A stretch of 64,000 bases of DNA, taken from JABFWF01 sp035539135 (GTDB lineage Bacteria; Pseudomonadota; Gammaproteobacteria; Xanthomonadales; Xanthomonadaceae). This document shows positions 57,563 through 64,000 of the stretch, piece after piece. The stretch lies in assembly GCA_035539135.1 (NCBI GenBank), contig DATLJD010000014.1, positions 496,001 to 560,000 of the forward strand, in the 5' to 3' direction. How positions within the stretch are numbered: position 1 is the stretch's first letter; every line of letters begins with the position of its first letter. Made by a program: the position numbers and the translations under genes. The notes beneath the pieces were generated by a model, which ran no database searches, was not told the DNA's origin, and saw nothing but the letters and a program-made list of their open reading frames with translations.

Positions 57563-57598
57563 AAAGGAGGGGCGCCCGCGTGGCGCCCTTTCCTTTTT
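57563..57598 (+). terminator. Intrinsic terminator after rluB
   Basis: The stem GGGCGCC/GGCGCCC is extended by AAGGA-type pairing with TTTCC, around a 5-nt loop, followed by TTTTT. It lies directly after the rluB stop. Confidence 0.8.
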
Positions 57599-57707
57599 CC
57601 GCGCGCGGGCAACGCGCCGCGCGACTTCGTCCCCGCCTCACGATCGCGCCATCGCCGCTTCGCTTCGCGACGCGACCCTGCGCACGGGCCACGGTGGAGC
57701 GCGACGG

Positions 57708-58793
57708 ATGCGATACGAGTTCGACCTGGTCGTCGTCGGCGCGAGTTTCGCCGGCGCGGCCACGGCGCTGGCGGCGGCGCAGTCGGGATTGCGGGTGTGC
57801 GTGCTCGAGCGCAAGCGCGATCCCGGCGACAAGCTGCACACCACCGGCATCATCGTCAAGGAAGCGGCCGAGCGCACCCTGCTCAACGAACTGCCGGCCG
57901 CGCTGGTCCACCGGGTCGAACAGGTGCGGCTGTACGCGCCCAGCCTCAAGCAGGTCGCACTGGCCGCGCCCGGCTACTACTTCCTCACCACCGACACGCC
58001 CGCGGTGATGCGCTGGCTTGCGACGCGCCTGCGCGAGCATGACATCGACCTGCGCCTGGGCACGTCATTCACCGGCGCGCAGCGCGACGCATCGGGCTGG
58101 GACGTCGCCGGCGTGGGCCGCGCGCGCTACCTGGTCGGCGCCGACGGCGCGCGCTCGCGGGTCGCCCGGCGTTGCGGCCTCGCCGAAGTCCGGCAGTTCC
58201 TCTACGGCATCGAATACGAATTCCCCGGCGCGCAACTGGCGGCCCCCGGCGCCCTGCACTGCTTCATCAGCAAGCGTTACGCGCCGGGCTACATCGGCTG
58301 GATCGCGCAGAACCCGGGCGGCGTGCAGGCGGGCCTGGCATTGCGCCACGATCCGGCGCGGGCGCGGGTGCCCGACATCGACGGCTTCCTCTTGCGCGTG
58401 GGCGAGGCCGGCGGCCTGCCGCGGCGGCTGGTGCCCGGGCCGACGCGCGCGGGGCTGATCCCGTGCAGCGGACCGGTCTGGCCGCTCGCGCGGGACGGCG
58501 CGATCCTCACCGGCGACGCCGCCGGCATCGTGTCGCCGGTCACCGCCGGCGGCATCCATGCCGCGTGGGAGCACGGCTGGACGGTCGGGCGCGCGGTCGC
58601 CGACCACGTGCGCAACGGCGGACCTGCCCCGGAGCGCGTCGCGATCGAGGCCGCCCCGCGCTTCCGCGCCAAGCGCGCGCTGCGCTGGACCTACGACCGC
58701 CTGCCGTTCGACTGGCCGTTCGACCTGCTGCTGCATTCGCCGCCGCTGCGCTGGGCGGCCGAGCAGGTCTACTTCCACAAGCGGCGTTGCTAG
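57708..58793 (+). CDS. FAD-dependent oxidoreductase, geranylgeranyl reductase-like
   Basis: 361 residues from an ATG behind GGAG. The Rossmann FAD motif VVGASFAGAATALAAAQSGLRVCVLERKRDPGDKLHTTGI has GxSxAG instead of GxGxxG. LVGADGARSRVARRCGL and AILTGDAAGIVSPVTAGGIHAAWEHG are the GGR/UbiH-like motifs. Such enzymes reduce isoprenoid double bonds or act on related lipids or pigments. The substrate is unknown. The gene lies alone after the rluB terminator. Plausible but unproven is a role in quinone, carotenoid or lipid metabolism. Confidence 0.8.
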   Translation: MRYEFDLVVVGASFAGAATALAAAQSGLRVCVLERKRDPGDKLHTTGIIVKEAAERTLLNELPAALVHRVEQVRLYAPSLKQVALAAPGYYFLTTDTPAVMRWLATRLREHDIDLRLGTSFTGAQRDASGWDVAGVGRARYLVGADGARSRVARRCGLAEVRQFLYGIEYEFPGAQLAAPGALHCFISKRYAPGYIGWIAQNPGGVQAGLALRHDPARARVPDIDGFLLRVGEAGGLPRRLVPGPTRAGLIPCSGPVWPLARDGAILTGDAAGIVSPVTAGGIHAAWEHGWTVGRAVADHVRNGGPAPERVAIEAAPRFRAKRALRWTYDRLPFDWPFDLLLHSPPLRWAAEQVYFHKRRC

Positions 58794-58839
58794 CGCCGCG
58801 CACGCACGGCCGTCACGCCATCCGCGCCAGCCTTGCGGG

Positions 58840-59625
58840 ATGCGCCACGCATTTCCAGGTCTTCTCGCCTGTCTGTTCGCCATCGCGTCCACCGGCGGTT
58901 GCGGCGCCGGGCGCGACGCGCCGGTCGCCCCGGCCGGCGCGCCCGAAAGCGCGCGGACCCAGGCGCTCGAGGCGGGGGCGAAGGTGCTGCAGGACAACGG
59001 CCCGCTGGCCGGCTTCGACGTGCATCTGGTCGGCTTCCATCCGATGAAGGACGCGCCCGAAGCGCAGATGGAGGCGCACCACTACTGCCGCCAGGTCAAC
59101 GAGGACTTCGCGCAGTGCGTGCTGTTCGACGGCGACGGTGCGCAGGCCAACCTCACCGGCATCGAATACATCGTGTCCGAGCGGCTGTTCGCGCAACTCC
59201 CGGAGCAGGAGCGCGCATCGTGGCATCCGCACAACGCCGAAATCCTGTCCGGACAACTGGTCGCGCCGGGCCTGCCGCTGGCCGCGGAGCACGCGCTCAT
59301 GCGCGACAAGCTCAACAGCTACGGCAAGACCTGGCACACCTGGCGTTCGCGGACCGGCACCGCCCCCGGCGATCGCCTGCCCCTCGGGCCGGCCATGCTC
59401 GCCTGGTCCTTCAATCGCGAAGGCGAGGCACAGCCGGGCATGGTCGCCGCCCGCGACGCGGCGCTGGACGTTTCCACCGGGCAGCGGCGTGAGAACCGGC
59501 GGGATCTCGCGCCGCTCGCGCACCCGCAGGAGGGCGTGGACGCGCTGCACGGGCGGTTCGCGCGTCCCACTCGCCCGATCCCGGGCGTGCGCGCCGCGCG
59601 CGCCTCGCCCACCGCCAATCGCTAG
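58840..59625 (+). CDS. DUF1264 (OBAP-like) probable lipoprotein
   Basis: 261 residues. The signal peptide ends at STGGC (Cys21), a weak lipobox. The domain HLVGFHPMKDAPEAQMEAHHYCRQVNEDFAQCVLFDGDG ... LTGIEYIVSERLFAQLPEQERASWHPHNAEILSGQLVAPGLP matches DUF1264, the family that includes plant oil-body-associated proteins. QMEAHHYCRQVNEDFAQC is its histidine/cysteine-rich core. The function in bacteria is unknown. The basic tail (residues about 215-261) is not conserved. Its TAG stop lies in CTAG, which also gives the stop of the opposite-strand gene. Confidence 0.8.
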   Translation: MRHAFPGLLACLFAIASTGGCGAGRDAPVAPAGAPESARTQALEAGAKVLQDNGPLAGFDVHLVGFHPMKDAPEAQMEAHHYCRQVNEDFAQCVLFDGDGAQANLTGIEYIVSERLFAQLPEQERASWHPHNAEILSGQLVAPGLPLAAEHALMRDKLNSYGKTWHTWRSRTGTAPGDRLPLGPAMLAWSFNREGEAQPGMVAARDAALDVSTGQRRENRRDLAPLAHPQEGVDALHGRFARPTRPIPGVRAARASPTANR

Positions 59626-60431
59626 CGGGGAAGTCCGTCAAGGTCGAATCCGTCGGCGTCCAGCATCGCCGGGAAGCGCTCGCGGTGCGCGCGCAGGTCG
59701 TCCGCGCGCAAGGTGGCGGTGACGACGGCTTCGTCGGCACCGCATTCGACCAAGGGTTGGCCGAGGAAGTCGAGCACCGCGCTGTCGCCCGAGTAGTCCA
59801 GGCCGTTGCCGTCGGTCCCGACCCGGTTGAGGCCGGCGACGAAGCACAGGTTCTCGATCGCGCGCGCGCGCAGCAACGTCTTCCACGCGTAGGCACGGGC
59901 GGCCGGCCAGTTGGCGACGTACAGCAGCAGGTCGTAGTCCGGCGCGCCGGCGCGCTCGACGTCGAAGCGATTGCGCGAGAACACCGGGAAGCGCAGGTCG
60001 TAGCAGACCAGGGGGCAGATCCGCCAGCCACGCCAGTCCACGCCCAGGCGCGCGCGGCCACCGGCGTAGCGCTCGTGTTCCTTCGCGTAGCGGAACAGGT
60101 GGCGCTTGTCGTAGTGCCGCAGCGCGCCGTCGGGCGTTGCGAACAGCAGGCGGTTGTAGACATCCTTGCCCACCCGCAGCTGCACGCTGCCGCACATCGC
60201 CGCGTCCAGCGCCGACGCCTGCGCGCGCAGCCAGGCGACGGTCGGCCCGTCCATGGTCTCGGCCTGACCGATCGCGTCGTTGGAAAAGCCGCTGGTGAAG
60301 GTTTCCGGCAGCAGCACCAAATCGGTACGGCCGCGCAGCGGCGCGACGAGCCCGCCGTAGTATTCGCGGTTGCCGGCCGGGTCGTGCCAGCGGGTGTTGC
60401 CCTGGACGAGGGTGACGCGCAGGTCCTGCAT
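59622..60431 (-). CDS. Nitrilase-family omega-amidase (YafV/Nit2-like)
   Basis: 269 residues from ATG 60431. The Glu-Lys-Cys triad of the CN-hydrolase fold is in LVLLPETFTSGFSN, ALRHYDKRHLFRYAKEHERY and CPLVCYDLRFPVFSRN. The text best fits the YafV/Nit2 omega-amidase group, which hydrolyses alpha-ketoglutaramate and alpha-ketosuccinamate. That would remove the product of glutamine-dependent transamination in methionine salvage and links it to the mtn genes, though this is inference. It converges on the DUF1264 gene with a 4-nt overlap. Confidence 0.85.
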   Translation of the reverse strand: MQDLRVTLVQGNTRWHDPAGNREYYGGLVAPLRGRTDLVLLPETFTSGFSNDAIGQAETMDGPTVAWLRAQASALDAAMCGSVQLRVGKDVYNRLLFATPDGALRHYDKRHLFRYAKEHERYAGGRARLGVDWRGWRICPLVCYDLRFPVFSRNRFDVERAGAPDYDLLLYVANWPAARAYAWKTLLRARAIENLCFVAGLNRVGTDGNGLDYSGDSAVLDFLGQPLVECGADEAVVTATLRADDLRAHRERFPAMLDADGFDLDGLPR

Positions 60432-60503
60432 GGCGGTCGTGGATGGCCTTGGTCGCGCGAGCATACCGCCGCCGTGCGGCTTGCGCCTCGCGGTGCGCCG
60501 AGA

Positions 60504-60613
60504 GCGTGCCGGGCGGGAGAGGTGGGCAGGACTGTATGCGGCATGGATGCCGCATCCAAGCCTCCATGGATGGATTCACGGCGTGCCCTGCCCGCCTCTC
60601 CCGTCCGGCGCGC
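60504..60613 (-). repeat. Structured repeat A, copy 3 (110 nt, inverted)
   Basis: In inverse orientation to copies 1 and 2, and about 91% identical to copy 1. The 9-bp hairpin has become ATGCGGCAT-CC-ATGCCGCAT: one C-G pair replaced by G-C, a compensatory change. Outer arms pair at about 25 of 29 positions. It stands alone, without REP or repeat B, in the divergent gap between the omega-amidase and gnd genes. Confidence 0.85.
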
Positions 60614-60715
60614 GTCCCCGGATTCGCGGGTTTCGGCTTTCGCCGCCTCGCGCGCCGACAACATGCTCATCCGCGTTGCGGCATCATCGGCCGCGACCCG
60701 ACGCGGAGGACAGGC

Positions 60716-61621
60716 ATGGAACTGGGCATGGTCGGCCTCGGCCGCATGGGCGCGAACATGACGCGGCGGCTGCTGCGCGGCGGGCACCAGGTCGTCGGCT
60801 TCGATCCGAAGGCGGAGGCGCGCGACGCGGTCGCCGGCGACGGCGCGGCCACCGCCGACTCGCTGCAGGCGCTGGTCGCCGCCCTGCCCGCCCCGCGCGC
60901 GGTGTGGGTGATGGTGCCGGCGGGCCGCATCACCGACGAGACGATCGACGCGCTGGCCGGGCTGCTGCAGCCCGGCGACGCGATCATCGACGGCGGCAAC
61001 TCCAACTACAGGGACACCCTGCGACGCGGTGCCGCGCTGGCGGCGAAGCGGATCGGCTTCGCCGATGCCGGCACCAGCGGCGGCGTGTGGGGCCTGGAGC
61101 AGGGTTACAGCCTGATGGTCGGCGGCGACGGCGCGGTGGTGGACCGCCTGCGCCCGATCTTCGAGACGCTGGCGCCCGGCAAGGACCGCGGCTGGGGCCA
61201 CGTCGGCCCGGTCGGCGCCGGCCACTTCACCAAGATGGTCCACAACGGCATCGAATACGGTCTGATGCAGGCCTATGCCGAAGGCTTCTCGATCCTGCAG
61301 CACAAGGAGGAGTTCGCGCTGGACCTGCACCAGGTCGCGGAGATCTGGCGGCACGGCAGCGTGGTCCGCTCCTGGCTGCTCGACCTGACCGCCGACGCGC
61401 TGGCGAAGAATCCCGGGATGGACGGGATCGCGCCGTGGGTCGCCGATTCCGGCGAGGGCCGCTGGACGCTGCAGGAGGCGATCGACCTCGACGTGCCGGC
61501 GCCGGTGATCGCGCTGTCCCTGATCGCGCGGCTGCGCTCGCGCGACAACGACTCCTTCGCCGACCGCCTGCTGGCGGCAATGCGCAACGAGTTCGGCGGG
61601 CACGCGATCCGCAAGGAATAG
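60716..61621 (+). CDS. gnd: 6-phosphogluconate dehydrogenase (short, NAD-type)
   Basis: 301 residues, the length of the short 6PGDH (YqeC/GntZ) group, which tends to use NAD. MELGMVGLGRMGANMTRRLLRGGHQVVGFD is the cofactor site. IDGGNSNYRDT, FADAGTSGGVWGLEQGYSLMVGG and the catalytic Lys in GHFTKMVHNGIEYGLMQAYAEGF follow. It oxidatively decarboxylates 6-phosphogluconate to ribulose-5-phosphate. GGAGGA precedes the ATG. It follows repeat A copy 3. The next genes, on the opposite strand, include transketolase. Confidence 0.94.
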   Translation: MELGMVGLGRMGANMTRRLLRGGHQVVGFDPKAEARDAVAGDGAATADSLQALVAALPAPRAVWVMVPAGRITDETIDALAGLLQPGDAIIDGGNSNYRDTLRRGAALAAKRIGFADAGTSGGVWGLEQGYSLMVGGDGAVVDRLRPIFETLAPGKDRGWGHVGPVGAGHFTKMVHNGIEYGLMQAYAEGFSILQHKEEFALDLHQVAEIWRHGSVVRSWLLDLTADALAKNPGMDGIAPWVADSGEGRWTLQEAIDLDVPAPVIALSLIARLRSRDNDSFADRLLAAMRNEFGGHAIRKE

Positions 61622-61633
61622 CGCTGCCGCCAA

Positions 61634-61852
61634 TCAGTCGGCGTGCTGCAAGGCCCCGCCCTTGTGCACGGCCACGTGGTCGGTGCGGTCGCTCTTGATC
61701 TCGTACTGCGGATCGTCCTCGCTGCAGTGGCGGGTGTAACCCTTCCACTGGAAGTCGCGGGTGTGCACCTTCACGATCGTGCCGGCGACGTGGCCGGCCT
61801 CGGAGTTCCAGCGCACGTGGTCGCCGACCTGGAAGCGCTTCGCGCCGGCCAT
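61634..61852 (-). CDS. DUF2945 (hypervirulence-associated, TUDOR-like) small protein
   Basis: 72 residues. FQVGDHVRWNSEAGHVAGTIVKVHTRDFQWKGYTRHCSEDDPQYEIKSDRTDHVAVHKGGALQ is the DUF2945 family, a small beta-barrel of the TUDOR/SH3 class that is common in proteobacteria and fungi. Its function is unknown. It overlaps the tkt stop by ATGA, so it is co-translated with transketolase. The end converges on gnd with a 12-nt gap. Confidence 0.85.
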   Translation of the reverse strand: MAGAKRFQVGDHVRWNSEAGHVAGTIVKVHTRDFQWKGYTRHCSEDDPQYEIKSDRTDHVAVHKGGALQHAD

Positions 61853-63921
61853 CAGCGACGCGCCCCGTCGGCCGCCGCGGACAGCAGCGCCTGCGCGCGC
61901 CGGCAGACCTCGTCCACGGTGAAGCCGAACTCGCGCAGGTTCACGTCGCCGGGCGCGGACGCGCCGAAGTGGTCGATGCCCAGCACGTCGCCGGCGTCGC
62001 CGACGTAGCGCCACCAGCCCTGGGTCGCGCCCGCCTCCACCGCCAGTCGTGCACGCACGCCCGGCGGCAGCACGCTGTCGCGGTACTCGCGCGGCTGCGC
62101 GTCGAACAGCTCCCAACTCGGCATCGAAACGCAGCGCACCGCGAGGCCGGTTGCGCGCAGGCGTTGCGCCGCCTCGACGATCAGGTGCACTTCCGAGCCG
62201 GAGGCGATGAGCACCAGTTGCGGCGACGGATCCGGATCGGTCTCCAGCACGTAGGCGCCGCGACGCAGGCCGCTGGCGCTGGCGTGACGGTCGCGGTCCA
62301 GGGTCGGCACCGCCTGCCGGGTGAACACCAGGCTGACCGGCGCGTCGCGGGTCTCGATCGCGACCTGCCAGGCGACCGCGGTCTCGTTGGCGTCGGCCGG
62401 GCGGATCACGGTCAGGTTGGGGATCGCACGCAGGCCGGCCAGCTGCTCGATCGGCTGGTGGGTCGGGCCGTCCTCGCCCAGCGCGACGCTGTCGTGGGTG
62501 AACACGTGGATCACGTGCAGGTGCGACAGCGCCGCCAGCCGCATCGGCGGCCGCATGTAGTCGGAGAAGATCAGGAAGGTCGCGGTGTAGGGCAGGCAGC
62601 CGAAGTGCGCGGCCATGCCGTTCGCGATCGCGCCCATCGCGTGCTCGCGAACGCCGAAATGCAGGTTGCGCCCGGCGTAGCTCCAGCCCCCGCCGGCCGA
62701 GCCCTGTTCGTCCTCGCCGGGCGGCGGCGGCGGATTGAAATCGCCGAGTCCCTTCAGCGCGGTCTTGGTCGAGGGATCGAGATCGGCGGAGCCTCCGGTG
62801 AGCGCCGGCAGCTTCGGCGCGATCGCGTTGAGCACCTTGCCCGACGCCTCGCGCGTGGCCATGCCCTTCGCGTCCGCGGGGAACACCGGGATGTCCGCGT
62901 CCCACCCGTCCGGCAATGCGCCATGCAGGCTTTTTTCCAGTTCGGCGGCGAGGTCGCGGTACTCGCGCGCGTAGGCGGCGAAGCGGTCGTTCCAGTCGGC
63001 CTCGAGCCGGCGTCCGCGCTCGACCGCCTCGCGCAGGTGGGCGAGCGCGTCGTCCGGCACCAGGAAGTCGGGCTCGACCGGCCAGCCGAGGTTGCGCTTG
63101 GTGAGGTCCACGCCCTTTTCGCCCAGCGGCGAGCCGTGCGCCTTGTAGCTGTCCTGCTGCGGCGAGCCGTAGCCGAGATGGGTGCGCACGACCACCAGCG
63201 AGGGCCGCTGCAGCTCGTCGCAGGCGACCCGGATCGCGGTCTCGAGTTTGTCGAGGTCGTTGCCGTCGTCCACGTGCACGACGTGCCAGCCGTAAGCCTC
63301 GAAGCGCTTGCCGCGGTCCTCGGTGAAGGTGATGTCGGTACCGGCCGCGAGCGTCACGTAGTTGTCGTCGTACAGGCAGACCAGCTTGCCGAGCTTCAGG
63401 TGGCCGGCGAGCGACGCGGCTTCCGCGGCCACGCCTTCCATCAGGTCGCCGTCGCTGGCGAGCACGAAGGTGCGGTGGTCGACGATCGTGTGCCCCGGCC
63501 GGTTGTAGCGCGCGGCCAGTTGCGCCTCCGCCATCGCCAGCCCGACCGCGTTGGCGAACCCCTGCCCCAGCGGTCCGGTGGTGACTTCGACGCCCGGCGT
63601 CATGCCGCGTTCCGGGTGGCCGGGCGTGCGGCTGCCCCACTGCCGGAACCGCTTCAAATCGTCCAGCGTCATTTCGTAGCCGGTGCCGTACAGCAGCGCG
63701 TACTGCAGCGCCGAGCCATGGCCGGCGGAGAGTACGAAGCGGTCGCGGTCGGTCCAGCCCGGGTTCTGCGGGCTGTGGCGCAGGAAGCGGTCCCACAGCA
63801 CGTAGGCCATCGGCATCGCGCCGAGCGGCAGGCCGGGGTGGCCGCTGTCCGCCTTCTCCACCGCGTCCACCGCGAGGAAGCGCAGGGTGTCGATGCAGCG
63901 CTGGTCGAGTTGTGCGGACAT
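61852..63921 (-). CDS. tkt: Transketolase
   Basis: 689 residues. Thiamine diphosphate motif GDG...N is in ASDGDLMEGVAAEAASLAGHLKLGKLVCLYDDN. SGHPGLPLGAMPMAYVLW and GPLGQGFANAVGLAMAE are at the N-terminus, and NLHFGVREHAMGAIANGMA is in the central pyrimidine-binding domain. A Gly/Pro insert (FNPPPPPGEDEQGSAGGG, about residues 393-410) is unusual. It moves two-carbon units in the pentose phosphate pathway. A GGAGCC site precedes the ATG. It heads a two-gene operon with the DUF2945 gene. Confidence 0.95.
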   Translation of the reverse strand: MSAQLDQRCIDTLRFLAVDAVEKADSGHPGLPLGAMPMAYVLWDRFLRHSPQNPGWTDRDRFVLSAGHGSALQYALLYGTGYEMTLDDLKRFRQWGSRTPGHPERGMTPGVEVTTGPLGQGFANAVGLAMAEAQLAARYNRPGHTIVDHRTFVLASDGDLMEGVAAEAASLAGHLKLGKLVCLYDDNYVTLAAGTDITFTEDRGKRFEAYGWHVVHVDDGNDLDKLETAIRVACDELQRPSLVVVRTHLGYGSPQQDSYKAHGSPLGEKGVDLTKRNLGWPVEPDFLVPDDALAHLREAVERGRRLEADWNDRFAAYAREYRDLAAELEKSLHGALPDGWDADIPVFPADAKGMATREASGKVLNAIAPKLPALTGGSADLDPSTKTALKGLGDFNPPPPPGEDEQGSAGGGWSYAGRNLHFGVREHAMGAIANGMAAHFGCLPYTATFLIFSDYMRPPMRLAALSHLHVIHVFTHDSVALGEDGPTHQPIEQLAGLRAIPNLTVIRPADANETAVAWQVAIETRDAPVSLVFTRQAVPTLDRDRHASASGLRRGAYVLETDPDPSPQLVLIASGSEVHLIVEAAQRLRATGLAVRCVSMPSWELFDAQPREYRDSVLPPGVRARLAVEAGATQGWWRYVGDAGDVLGIDHFGASAPGDVNLREFGFTVDEVCRRAQALLSAAADGARR

Positions 63922-64000
63922 GTCGGCTCCTGGCGAATACGACGACGTCCCCCGGCGGTCGCTATGGCGTGTCGGCGCCTCCCCGGCGCGCGCGGTAACG

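Overview
The window is high-GC, densely packed chromosomal DNA of a gammaproteobacterium, most likely in the Xanthomonadaceae/Lysobacteraceae (Lysobacter- or Luteimonas-like). The reasons are the kynurenine-pathway genes, the liu leucine genes, GTAG-type REP palindromes like those of Stenotrophomonas, the mtnA-gyrA neighbourhood, the scpA-scpB-rluB operon and the gene products themselves. I see no rRNA, tRNA, CRISPR array, prophage, integrase or transposase. Almost every gene is recognisable housekeeping or metabolism.

Layout. 0-3.9 kb: end of an EmrA-type adaptor, EmrB exporter and a DipZ thiol-redox membrane protein. 3.9-7.7 kb: kynurenine pathway (ACMSD-like decarboxylase, kynU, kmo). 7.7-9.9 kb: sbcB and a DUF2461 gene. 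10-12.5 kb (minus): feoA-feoB and a small Cys-rich FeoB-associated membrane protein behind a Fur-box promoter. 12.6-20.3 kb: leucine/acyl-CoA degradation (liuC, liuD, liuE) run together with a PAS-GGDEF-EAL protein, a GNAT acetyltransferase and an SDR dehydrogenase; then EfpL. 21.3-27.4 kb: Nudix hydrolase, APC permease, methionine salvage genes mtnB-mtnD-mtnC, LOG, AcuI-like reductase. 27.5-30.7 kb: PilH-like regulator, CbpA and Hsp20 (minus, sigma-32-like promoter), peroxiredoxin and ferritin-like protein. 30.8-38.2 kb (minus): alpha-2-macroglobulin lipoprotein and PBP1C. 38.3-51.2 kb (minus): gyrA, mtnA, a DUF3011 lipoprotein, epmA, ligA, zipA, smc. 51.4-64 kb: glk-pgl, bolA-yciI, scpA-scpB-rluB, an FAD reductase, a DUF1264 lipoprotein, an omega-amidase, gnd, a DUF2945 protein and tkt.

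How the genes fit together. MtnA, MtnB, MtnC and MtnD supply most of the methionine salvage pathway, and the omega-amidase may act at its last step. Glk, Pgl, Gnd and Tkt cover glucose entry and much of the pentose phosphate pathway. Smc with ScpA and ScpB forms condensin. EpmA and EfpL both concern polyproline translation. Many neighbours overlap by ATGA or GTGA, which suggests translational coupling.

The least expected structure is intergenic. Two families of 110-nt imperfect palindromes (here called A and B) each fold as a long stem enclosing two hairpins. A occurs three times and B twice. In two places they are arranged A - REP - B. Differences between copies include paired compensatory changes, so base pairing seems to be maintained. 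A second pattern is that five genes, including all three separate methionine-salvage transcription starts, have a -10-like hexamer ending exactly 6 nt before the ATG, which predicts leaderless mRNAs.
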